A stretch of 14,137 nucleotides of DNA from Candidatus Helarchaeota archaeon (GTDB taxonomy: Archaea; Asgardarchaeota; Lokiarchaeia; Helarchaeales; HEL-GB-A), in the NCBI GenBank assembly GCA_013375405.1, contig JABXJU010000109.1, forward strand, positions 1-14,137. The letters are read 5' to 3'. Below the pieces are notes generated by a model that saw only the letters and a list, made by a program, of their open reading frames with translations, made no database searches and had not been told where the DNA came from. A program made the position numbers and the translations under genes. Below are positions 1 through 6,248 of the stretch, piece by piece. Each line of letters begins with the position of its first letter. Position 1 is the stretch's first letter.

Positions 1-422
1 GTCCGGATAAGTTAGATTAATTCTTTGAGAAAAGGAGGATAATTGGAATTAATATTTAAAAAAGCTTTGGTTTTTCATTTCAGTAAGAGAAATTGATTTA
101 TATTGCGGCTGTGGGCAATCTTTATCCCATCAATCATCCCTACGCGGTGCCTAAATCACTAGTGTAGTATCCATTAGCCTTGGTATCCTCGTTAGTCTCC
201 AGATATCTTTTTACTTCTATTTCCACCTTTAATTTGCCTCAGGGACACAATTGATGTTACATTATCGCTATAAAGAATAAATATATCAAATACATCATAT
301 AGTATCTTCTAATTTCTTATATCCTATATTTTGAATTTTATCTTGATTAACTGCGTTTAATGTTATAATATTTATAAATTATGAATCAATTTAAAACTAA
401 ATCATGAAAAGGAGGCTATAAA
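1..422. other. Long gene-poor leader region
   Basis: No convincing gene is visible in this stretch. A consensus Shine-Dalgarno sequence (AAAGGAGG, about 31-38) is followed by a TTG at 43 that opens only 17 codons before a stop. On the minus strand two short overlapping open stretches (about 150-310) read in different frames and give protein-like sequence without good starts, which could be a decayed gene. The last 80 bases hold the promoter and ribosome binding site of the next gene. Confidence 0.5.
343..378 (+). promoter_or_regulatory. Promoter of the small basic protein gene
   Basis: A TTGATT box (343-348) and an extended -10 box TGTTATAAT (361-369), separated by 15 bases, would start RNA near 376. 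The overlapping TTTATAAA (371-378) would serve equally well as an archaeal TATA box with a start near 400. Either reading leaves room for the AAGGAGG site at 409-415 in the 5' leader. Confidence 0.4.
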
Positions 423-611
423 GTGGTTAAGAGATCAGGTTTCAAGTCTGGACAAAAAGCTCCTATTTCCGGTCAGTATAAAATAATAGGTCCCCGTGGT
501 AAAAAGGGGCCTGAAAGAACAGTAGTTAAAGGCGAGCCCTTTCCTCCAACCCCCAAGCCAAAAAGCACATACACTTTAGTTGACCCCACAAAGCATAAGC
601 GAAAAAAGTAG
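423..611 (+). CDS. Small basic YjzC-like conserved hypothetical protein
   Basis: This is a 62-residue protein of unknown function. It has the pattern of a widespread small protein family resembling YjzC: an N-terminal SGQKAP box (residues 9-14), then a GQY..IGPRG segment, then KGEPFPPTP and a TYTLVDPTK tail. It is lysine-rich (pI clearly basic), ends in HKRKK, and has no membrane segment or signal peptide, so it is probably cytosolic. The GTG start is chosen because the consensus AAGGAGG at 409-415 sits seven bases upstream. It appears to be its own transcription unit with the promoter just upstream; the DUF3800 gene follows after 54 bases and may be cotranscribed. The family match is from memory of the motif and the role is not known. 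Confidence 0.75.
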   Translation: MVKRSGFKSGQKAPISGQYKIIGPRGKKGPERTVVKGEPFPPTPKPKSTYTLVDPTKHKRKK

Positions 612-665
612 AAATCAAAACAATATTAAATCCGCGCTGCAATAAAAGCAAAAGAGTTCTCCAAA

Positions 666-1424
666 ATGTATCTGTATTTTGTAGATGAATCAAAGGCTCA
701 GCGTGGTCAGGATTTTACTGTTGTTGGAGGTTTAATTTTAGAAGAAACAGAAGTTATACCAATGTTAAGAGAATTTAACATGATAAAGAGGAAACATAAT
801 ATAAATCCATCTTTAGAAATAAGCTGGTCGAGTATGAACAGATCGGAAACAGAAAAGATGAGCTACAATGAGAGAGAATCGCTGAGAAAGAATGTCCTTA
901 AATTGGTAGCAAAATCTAATGGGAAATTAATATCCGGAGCAGTTCATATAGAAGGAGCACAAGAGAAAGGTTTTAAAGAAGACTACCAAATTTATTGTAT
1001 TGGGCTGATGGTTGCCTCAGTAAGGCTTCAATATTATATGCAGGATATTGGGAGGGAAAAGAAAAAACCATGTTACTCGATAATAGTTGCTCATAGATAT
1101 GGCAGCCACAAGGACGCCAAAGAGATAAATGCATATTGCAAAAAAATTGCAGAGTCTGGAACGCCTCGCTTCAGAGTGAATTTGGCGAACATCCTAATTA
1201 ATCTACTTTTCTGCCCGGCGGATATCGCCCCTGTGCTTCAAATATCGGACTTCTGCATGGGCGGTTTGGGGACATTTCTAAACACGGGTAATAGAGAGTA
1301 CTGCGATATTATTGATTTCAAATTTAGAAGATCACAAGAAAATGGAAGAATAAGAGGTTACGGAATAGCTTTTTATCCATCAAAGTCAGGTCCTGATGTG
1401 GAAATCCAATGGGATAATATTTAA
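666..1424 (+). CDS. DUF3800 domain-containing protein
   Basis: The 252-residue protein fits the DUF3800 family. It opens with the diagnostic YFVDES (residues 4-9) and carries the C-terminal LQISDF element (191-196). In this family the acidic residues of these two motifs (here D7, E8 and D195) lie in an RNase H-like core, so a metal-dependent nuclease-type active site is plausible but not shown here. Length is normal for the family and no domain is missing. No signal peptide or membrane helix is seen. Family members are common in phages, islands and defence loci, often as orphans, which suits this position. No strong Shine-Dalgarno precedes the ATG at 666. Arginine codons are mostly AGA, like the AT-rich parts of the window. 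The biological role is unknown. Confidence 0.8.
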   Translation: MYLYFVDESKAQRGQDFTVVGGLILEETEVIPMLREFNMIKRKHNINPSLEISWSSMNRSETEKMSYNERESLRKNVLKLVAKSNGKLISGAVHIEGAQEKGFKEDYQIYCIGLMVASVRLQYYMQDIGREKKKPCYSIIVAHRYGSHKDAKEINAYCKKIAESGTPRFRVNLANILINLLFCPADIAPVLQISDFCMGGLGTFLNTGNREYCDIIDFKFRRSQENGRIRGYGIAFYPSKSGPDVEIQWDNI

Positions 1425-1461
1425 ATCAAAAATTTAACTTCTCCTACTCTCAGAAAAGATT

Positions 1462-1508
1462 AAAAAGGGGGGTCTGTGCCCTCTCCACTTTGACCCAATC
1501 CTCTTTTT
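1462..1508 (+). terminator. Possible hairpin terminator after the DUF3800 gene
   Basis: AAAAAGGGGG (1462-1471) can pair with TCCTCTTTTT (1499-1508), counting two G-U pairs, around a 27-base loop, and T-rich sequence follows. It lies 38 bases past the DUF3800 stop. The loop is long for an intrinsic terminator, so this is tentative. The remainder of 1425-1699 is C-rich on the plus strand and shows no gene. Confidence 0.25.
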
Positions 1509-1699
1509 ATATCTTTTCTCTATGTGACAGCCAGAAATCAGACTAAAGTTTCCGCTTTTTGCCCGCCCACCTCTTGGTTAACTTCTACACCTGCTAACAA
1601 TTGCCCTCCACCTCACCCCAGACCACTGCCAAAAAATTAAAGAGTAAAATTATGCGCTTCGGAATGGAAGCTTCTTAAGCGGTAGAGGAGGCGATAGAT

Positions 1700-1852
1700 A
1701 TGGGATTCGGAATAGCCATAAAAAACTGCGCGAAGTGTTGTTGCGAATTTTCAATCCATGACGATAGAGTGAACTATTGCAAGGATTGCTATCTTGACGA
1801 GTTTGAACTCCTTGAAGAATTAGCAGGTGGTTTAGATGAAAAACAGGCTTAG
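1700..1852 (+). CDS. Small zinc-ribbon protein (50 aa)
   Basis: This short gene encodes 50 residues with two CxxC knuckles: NCAKC (C10, C13, followed by C14 and C15) and YCKDC (C27, C30). They are separated by 13 residues and followed by an acidic helix (DEFELLEEL). The layout matches a small treble-clef or zinc-ribbon finger. It recalls the N-terminal finger of the YvyF/FlgM-region flagellar protein family, though no flagellar genes are nearby. The start is well supported by AGAGGAGG ending 8-9 bases before the ATG. The gene overlaps the next one by 17 bases in another frame, which suggests translational coupling and a joint function. A DNA-, RNA- or protein-binding adaptor is possible; function is not known. 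Confidence 0.6.
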   Translation: MGFGIAIKNCAKCCCEFSIHDDRVNYCKDCYLDEFELLEELAGGLDEKQA

Positions 1853-2153
1853 CATTGGAGAGATATTCGACATCCTTAAAACGGAGATTGATTTATTGAT
1901 GGAGAAAATTTATGGAAATGAAAATATCGGCAAGATAAAAGCAGTTTCATTACTGCTGGAGGAAAGAGTCAAGAAATTGTACAAGCAGGTTAAATGGAAG
2001 AACAAGGAGCAGGAGAAGCCGGAGATTATGGAGAGCAAGACAGAAATATGCATGTGTGGTCAGCCCTGTGTTTATGAGGATACCTTTTTCGGCAGAACGC
2101 TCGGAAGATGCTCGGACGAATATTGCTTTATGAATGTGAAAATGCAGAGCTAA
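1836..2153 (+). CDS. Small helical protein with C-terminal Cys cluster
   Basis: I do not recognise this 105-residue protein. Residues 5-60 are predicted by eye to be largely helical and charged, probably a coiled coil. The C-terminal third carries five cysteines (C72, C74, C78, C92, C97) in a CxCxxxC...CxxxxC pattern that looks like a metal-binding ribbon. The ATG at 1836 lies within the preceding zinc-ribbon gene, and an AGGTGG ribosome site lies inside that gene at 1825-1830, so the two are likely produced in a coupled way. The pairing of two tiny cysteine-rich proteins suggests they may form one complex. There is no signal peptide or membrane segment. Confidence 0.6.
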   Translation: MKNRLSIGEIFDILKTEIDLLMEKIYGNENIGKIKAVSLLLEERVKKLYKQVKWKNKEQEKPEIMESKTEICMCGQPCVYEDTFFGRTLGRCSDEYCFMNVKMQS

Positions 2154-2180
2154 TCAGGTAAAATATATGGAAAAGCTAGA

Positions 2181-2195
2181 AGGAGACAGTCTCCT
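2181..2195. repeat. 15-bp palindrome, candidate operator
   Basis: AGGAGAC and GTCTCCT form a perfect 7-bp inverted repeat around a single base. With a one-base centre it is a better protein-binding site than a hairpin. It lies 74-88 bases upstream of the DUF6884-like gene. Confidence 0.35.
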
Positions 2196-2206
2196 GTTGG
2201 CGAGTT

Positions 2207-2236
2207 ATGTATTAGCGGTCATGTCCATGTATTAGC
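2207..2236. repeat. Paired 10-bp direct repeat (20-bp period)
   Basis: ATGTATTAGC occurs at 2207-2216 and again at 2227-2236, exactly 20 bases apart, about two turns of the helix. It follows the palindrome at 2181-2195 and precedes the DUF6884-like gene. Both repeats also fall within or at the end of a 22-codon reading frame (2167-2235) that I do not think is a real gene. Confidence 0.35.
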
Positions 2237-2268
2237 AAAAGGCAAAAAAGTTAAAAAAGGAGGAACTC

Positions 2269-2715
2269 ATGAAAAAACATCTCTTAATAATTTCATGCTC
2301 AGAAAGTAAAAACCCAAATCCTGGAATGTTGCATGCCATGGAGAGATACACAGGTGCATGGTATGGAGTAATCAACAAACTTAAGAAAGAGAGGAAGTTT
2401 CCCGATAATCTGGATATTCTGATAATTTCAGCCAAATACGGACTAATAAATTCTGACAAGAATATAGAAAATTATGACTGGAAAATGGATGAGTCAAGAG
2501 CCAGGGAGCTGAGAGATTCCGTAATAAGCAAATTGAAGAACATACTTTCAAAGTCAAAATATGAAAGCATACTGATAAATCTTGGTTCAACATATATGGA
2601 AGCCCTATACGGATTTGAAAAGATTATCCCGGATACAACTAAAATATCCATACTTAAAGGAACAATCGGACCACGTAAAAGAGATTTGAGAAGTTGGATC
2701 TTATCTATCAAATAG
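2269..2715 (+). CDS. DUF6884-like protein
   Basis: The 148-residue protein has the features of the DUF6884 family: a first beta strand ending in ISCSESK (residues 8-14), an early YTG (27-29), and the hallmark ISAKYGL (53-59) followed by NYD (68-70). From family knowledge this fold resembles a domain of archaeosine tRNA transglycosylase and archaeosine synthase, so nucleotide or base binding is plausible, but no reaction is established. It is cytosolic, with no signal or membrane segment. AAAGGAGG at 2256-2263 gives a firm start. A perfect 7-bp inverted repeat, TATCTAT and ATAGATA (2702-2718), spans the stop codon; it lacks a T-run and is weak as a terminator. A YaaA-like assignment is the main alternative. 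Confidence 0.65.
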   Translation: MKKHLLIISCSESKNPNPGMLHAMERYTGAWYGVINKLKKERKFPDNLDILIISAKYGLINSDKNIENYDWKMDESRARELRDSVISKLKNILSKSKYESILINLGSTYMEALYGFEKIIPDTTKISILKGTIGPRKRDLRSWILSIK

Positions 2716-2964
2716 ATATCCTGTCTATAAAACCAAAACATAGATAAATAACATAACTGATTCTACATTGAAAAACTCATTAATCTGACGAGCCAATTCT
2801 AATTAGCGTTATAAGAAAGAATGATCCTCTATAAGAGTTTATCGAAAATTGCAAAAAACGATCTCGAACAAATGGGATGTTGGCTTTTTACCCAGTGCAA
2901 AAACTCTCTTCTCCTATATTTACATAGAGTTTAAGCTATAGAAAAAAAGGGATTAGGATTTTAC
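2716..2964. other. Intergenic region without a supported gene
   Basis: The longest frame with an ATG here (2821-2934, 37 codons) has no ribosome site and no recognisable sequence. On the minus strand a similar short frame is open across the same bases. I see no tRNA or strong terminator. The last bases lead into the promoter of the ribbon-helix-helix gene. Confidence 0.4.
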
Positions 2965-2992
2965 TTGATTTATTAATGCTATATTTATATAA
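2965..2992 (+). promoter_or_regulatory. Promoter of the ribbon-helix-helix gene
   Basis: TTGATT (2965-2970), a 16-base spacer and a perfect TATAAT (2987-2992) fit a sigma-70-type promoter with a start near 2999. The same stretch (ATATTTATATAA) could be an archaeal TATA box. Either reading puts the transcript start downstream of the ATG at 2976, which rules that codon out as the start. Confidence 0.45.
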
Positions 2993-3050
2993 TTATAGAA
3001 GTATGGATAAAAAGAAAGACTTTATGCCAGGGACAAAGAGTAAGGTCAAT

Positions 3051-3230
3051 ATGAAGAAGACCACCATTGAATTAACTGAGGAGCAGTATTTCTTTTTGAA
3101 GGAGAAAGCATTGGAGCTTCAGAAGCGGAACCAGAGCGCCTCCATCGTCTCCATCATCCGGGATTTGATCGAAAATGACCGGCAGGAGTGGAACTGGCGT
3201 AAGAGGTCTAAAAGGGAAAAAGAACGATGA
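3051..3230 (+). CDS. Ribbon-helix-helix (CopG/Arc-type) protein
   Basis: The 59-residue product starts with the strand TTIELTEEQ, followed by helix one (YFFLKEKALELQ) and helix two (ASIVSIIRDLI). This is the order of a ribbon-helix-helix DNA-binding protein, followed by a basic tail. The frame is open from 2976 and in-frame ATGs occur at 2976, 3003, 3024 and 3051. The last is preferred because the domain begins there, AAGGT lies six bases upstream, and the likely promoter excludes 2976. Proteins of this size act as autoregulators or antitoxins. The next gene (3247) is not a recognised toxin, so a toxin-antitoxin pair is unproven. It could instead regulate the Qat operon downstream. Confidence 0.6.
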   Translation: MKKTTIELTEEQYFFLKEKALELQKRNQSASIVSIIRDLIENDRQEWNWRKRSKREKER

Positions 3231-3246
3231 AGGCTGAGAATTAGGT

Positions 3247-3555
3247 ATGAAAGTTGATTATACTAGAATCGCTACTTCTAAATTAGCCCAGATTCTCATC
3301 TTAAAATATTATTTGTCTAATATCCCAATTAAGCATCTCATTCTCACTAGTCCCTTTCTTAGCTATCTTGAAGACAAAATGATAATTTTAAACGAGATCT
3401 GTAGGAAAGAAGTTGGGAAAAGCATACACACATATTTTATCACCCTTGAACCTGAAAATGATTATCATAATAAAGCAGATCCTCATCCCTTCTTACTTAT
3501 GATTTTAAAGCATTATTTTTTTATAGGATTGCTTGCTACAATTACCAAGGAGTAA
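3247..3555 (+). CDS. Hypothetical protein, possibly truncated PLD-like fragment
   Basis: This 102-residue frame is unrecognised as a whole. Its middle (residues 30-70) reads like one half of a phospholipase D-type nuclease: a hydrophobic strand ending in LTSPFLS, a helix, then a second strand YFITLEP followed by NDYHNKADPHPF. The catalytic HxK motif expected later in such a protein is missing, and the final hydrophobic segment (FFIGLLATI) looks out of place. This suggests a gene cut short when the Qat operon was inserted next to it. The start is weak, with no spaced ribosome site. Its last codons (AAG GAG TAA) form the ribosome site of qatA, which begins three bases after the stop codon, so coupled translation is possible. 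It could also be a genuine accessory gene of the operon. Confidence 0.4.
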   Translation: MKVDYTRIATSKLAQILILKYYLSNIPIKHLILTSPFLSYLEDKMIILNEICRKEVGKSIHTYFITLEPENDYHNKADPHPFLLMILKHYFFIGLLATITKE

Positions 3556-3558
3556 ATA

Positions 3559-5472
3559 ATGTGGCACGATAATGAATCAGAACTTGATTTGTTGGGGTTT
3601 GAGCGATTCGCAACTGCAATCGTTGATTTGGTTACAACCAATCAGCTTCTTCCACTTACAGTAGGATTATTTGGTGATTGGGGGAGTGGTAAATCGACAG
3701 TCCTCAGAATGATAGAATGTCAACTTAAAGAACGAGAAGGTGCAATATCATTACGATTCGATGGTTGGTTGTTTGAAGGATACGACGATGCAAAGGCCGC
3801 ATTGATGACGACAGTCATTAATCGGCTAATGGAACAAGTAAAAATTAACCAATCATTACTTGAAAAAGTTGGAGATAGCGCTCAAAAGCTTTTGAAGCGA
3901 GTAGATTGGTTTCGGGTTGTTGGGTTAGCGGCAAAAGGTATTCTGACATTAACATCACCTGTTGGTGCTACTGTAGTTGGCGGTCTCTCTTTATTTAACT
4001 TGATCCAAGGAGAGCTTGAAAAGCTACAGGATCCTAAATCTACTATAGAACAAATAAAGAAATTACTTAAAGTTGAGCCACAAATAGAGGAGTTTCACCA
4101 AAGCATACGAGAATTTAGAATGGAATTTCAAGAGTTTATCGAAAAGGCTGGCGCAAGCCCCCTGGTTATTCTGATTGATGATTTGGATAGGTGTTTACCT
4201 GAATCAATCACCGCAACATTAGAAGCGATTAAACTTTTCCTTGCCGTACCAGGAACAGCCTTCGTTATCGCTGCAGACGAACGAATTGTTCGTAATGCAA
4301 TTTCACTAAGATATCCACCTGAGCAATACCAAGAAGCTGATTTACCTCAAGAATATTTAGATAAACTTATACAAGTCCCAGTAATACTACCTGCACTTGA
4401 TTCGATTGAGGCAAGCACATATATTTATCTACTTTTCGCACAGTATCGATTAAGCTCAACAAATCCTGATGAATTCAATAAGCTGGTAATTGCTGCGAAT
4501 AAAAATAGGCGCAATCCTCAACTGCCGGAGCCACTAAATTTTGGTATAGCAAAGGAAATTCTTGGGAATATCTCCTCCCAAATCGAAGAAGACTTCATAA
4601 TAGCTGCTCGCCTTGCACCTATTCTTACAGATGGTCTTGACGGTAATCCAAGACTGATAAAGAGGTTCTTAAATACCCTATCTTTGAGATTAAAGATGGC
4701 ATTCTCTCTTGGTTTTGAACTCGATGCCGGAGTTTTGAGCAAATTAATGGTGTTGGAACGCTTCCATGAAGAACGATTCAAAGAACTATTTAGATGGCAA
4801 GCATCGCAAAATGGTATCGCAGAACAGATTTTGCATCTGGAAGATGCCGTGAAAAAGAGGAAAACAAAGGAAGAGATATCTAAGCTTTTATCCTCTGAAG
4901 AGCAAAATTGGATATTAGACGAGGATGTAATGAGATGGCTGTGTCTTGAACCACCTCTCGCAGGAATCGACCTATGGAAATATTTTTTTATGGCTCGTGA
5001 AACTGTTAGAATTTCGTCTAAGGCGGGGCGCAAATTATCTCCTGAGCTGCAGGAACTCCTCGCTATGATTCAGGATAAATCTGATGCTGTAATAAAAACG
5101 GCAGCAAAAAGGCTCAGCAGTAAGCCCCAGAATGAAATTTTTACACTTTATGATGCTCTTTGGCCGAGAGTAGAATCTTCTCCCCGACAATCTAGGGCTT
5201 TGAAAGGGATTCTTGAAATAGCCCAGCTTCGTCCGGAAATTGCAGAGAGGTTTGTCCAAGATCTCAATAAGCTACCTCACAGTGCATTAGAGGCGAAGCT
5301 TGCTCCACAAATCGGCTTATTGATAAAGTCACATCCAGAGATTCAAGATCAGATTATTACGCTTCTGCAATCTTGGAAAGCATCTATAAATAAAAGACTT
5401 GCCAGTGCTGCAGAAAAGATATTAGCCTCAATTAGCAAATCCATAGGAGAAAAAAATATTGAAGATTCTTAA
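3559..5472 (+). CDS. qatA: KAP family P-loop ATPase, QatA-like
   Basis: This 637-residue protein is a KAP-type P-loop NTPase. Walker A is GDWGSGKS (residues 39-46), the family's FDGWLFEG segment follows at 67-74, and Walker B is LVILIDDLDRC (202-212). A hydrophobic stretch at about 120-148 sits where KAP proteins often carry a membrane-associated insertion; here it is glycine-rich and short, so membrane anchoring is uncertain. The C-terminal 250 residues are helical, with repeat-like character near the end. QatA is the ATPase of the Qat antiphage system, and the identity rests mainly on the two genes that follow. AAGGAG at 3547-3552 gives a good start. Arginine codons are mostly CGN, unlike the AT-rich blocks on the right. 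Confidence in the KAP ATPase call is high, in QatA good. Confidence 0.85.
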   Translation: MWHDNESELDLLGFERFATAIVDLVTTNQLLPLTVGLFGDWGSGKSTVLRMIECQLKEREGAISLRFDGWLFEGYDDAKAALMTTVINRLMEQVKINQSLLEKVGDSAQKLLKRVDWFRVVGLAAKGILTLTSPVGATVVGGLSLFNLIQGELEKLQDPKSTIEQIKKLLKVEPQIEEFHQSIREFRMEFQEFIEKAGASPLVILIDDLDRCLPESITATLEAIKLFLAVPGTAFVIAADERIVRNAISLRYPPEQYQEADLPQEYLDKLIQVPVILPALDSIEASTYIYLLFAQYRLSSTNPDEFNKLVIAANKNRRNPQLPEPLNFGIAKEILGNISSQIEEDFIIAARLAPILTDGLDGNPRLIKRFLNTLSLRLKMAFSLGFELDAGVLSKLMVLERFHEERFKELFRWQASQNGIAEQILHLEDAVKKRKTKEEISKLLSSEEQNWILDEDVMRWLCLEPPLAGIDLWKYFFMARETVRISSKAGRKLSPELQELLAMIQDKSDAVIKTAAKRLSSKPQNEIFTLYDALWPRVESSPRQSRALKGILEIAQLRPEIAERFVQDLNKLPHSALEAKLAPQIGLLIKSHPEIQDQIITLLQSWKASINKRLASAAEKILASISKSIGEKNIEDS

Positions 5473-5500
5473 TTTTTACTTATAGGTAGGTAAGTATTAT

Positions 5501-6247
5501 ATGGGTACTTCATCATCAAGAAACGCTCCTAAAGGAGGAGACTGGACAAAAGCAAAGCGTTCAGTTTCAAATTATGTCCGTCAACGTGGAAGAGGCGGTG
5601 TAACGCCAAGGAATCTAATTGGCAATTTCGTGCGGGCTTTGGGTGGTGCAAGAGAAGCTGTGAGTGGAACGGGAAGAGCAGGAGGTAAGTCCACCTTTTT
5701 CCCCGCAGTTTCAGTTGGTCAAAAACTCGGGGCATTTCTTGTAGGTGTAGCGAAAGACGGATTAGATCAAACTTTTAGCAAATGGGGCTTAGCGGATCTG
5801 ATTGGAAAGAATCCCTACGAAGTTGTGAGTCACCTTGTCGATGCTCTTGCAGGAGCTGGTGGTCCTCTCGATGAGGCAGTGGCAAGGGCTGCACTAACCG
5901 AGACGCTTGCAAACATTTTTGATGAAAACAATGAAGAATATATACAGCTTCGCGAAGATTGGGATAGCCGAATTAACGAAGTAGAAATTCTTGAGATTCT
6001 GAAGATTTTCTTGATCGAAGTCATCTATCGAAGATTTCTTTCTGATTTGGCAGAACGCATTCAATCCAAAGCAATTTCTTCTGATGATGCTTTCGAGAGA
6101 GAGTCTGAAATCAGAGGATTCATCGAGGAAATGATAAAGTTTACACTTGTAATACATGATCCACTGAACATTGATTGGAGAGGCGCTGAAGGAAGGGATC
6201 TTATTACACAAAATATGGAGGCAGTGTTAGCGCAAGCTGAGGTATGA
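5501..6247 (+). CDS. qatB: QatB-like antiphage protein
   Basis: The 248-residue protein occupies the QatB position between the KAP ATPase and the QueC-like gene. It has the expected N-terminus, MGTSSS, followed by a glycine- and basic-rich segment of about 50 residues and then a mostly helical body. No enzymatic motif, signal peptide or membrane helix is visible. An AGGTAGGTAAG ribosome site precedes the ATG after a 28-base gap from qatA. QatB has no known catalytic role. The Gly-2 that becomes N-terminal after methionine removal is of interest, because a related QueC-like enzyme in type IV CBASS has been reported to attach a deazaguanine to an N-terminal glycine of its partner (from memory). 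Whether that applies here is inference. The call depends partly on context. Confidence 0.75.
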   Translation: MGTSSSRNAPKGGDWTKAKRSVSNYVRQRGRGGVTPRNLIGNFVRALGGAREAVSGTGRAGGKSTFFPAVSVGQKLGAFLVGVAKDGLDQTFSKWGLADLIGKNPYEVVSHLVDALAGAGGPLDEAVARAALTETLANIFDENNEEYIQLREDWDSRINEVEILEILKIFLIEVIYRRFLSDLAERIQSKAISSDDAFERESEIRGFIEEMIKFTLVIHDPLNIDWRGAEGRDLITQNMEAVLAQAEV

Positions 6248-6248
6248 A

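Noticed and set aside
43..96. 17-codon frame after a consensus ribosome site at the left edge
   Set aside because: Too short, with a TTG start and no recognisable sequence; the ribosome site may be a leftover of a deleted gene.
2167..2235. 22-codon frame ahead of the DUF6884-like gene, considered as a leader peptide
   Set aside because: It is explained by the palindrome and direct repeats it contains, and it shows no codon run or attenuator pair that would support a leader.
4518..5033. Minus-strand frame of 171 codons inside qatA
   Set aside because: It is a shadow of the KAP ATPase coding sequence; serine- and arginine-rich composition is typical of an antisense frame.
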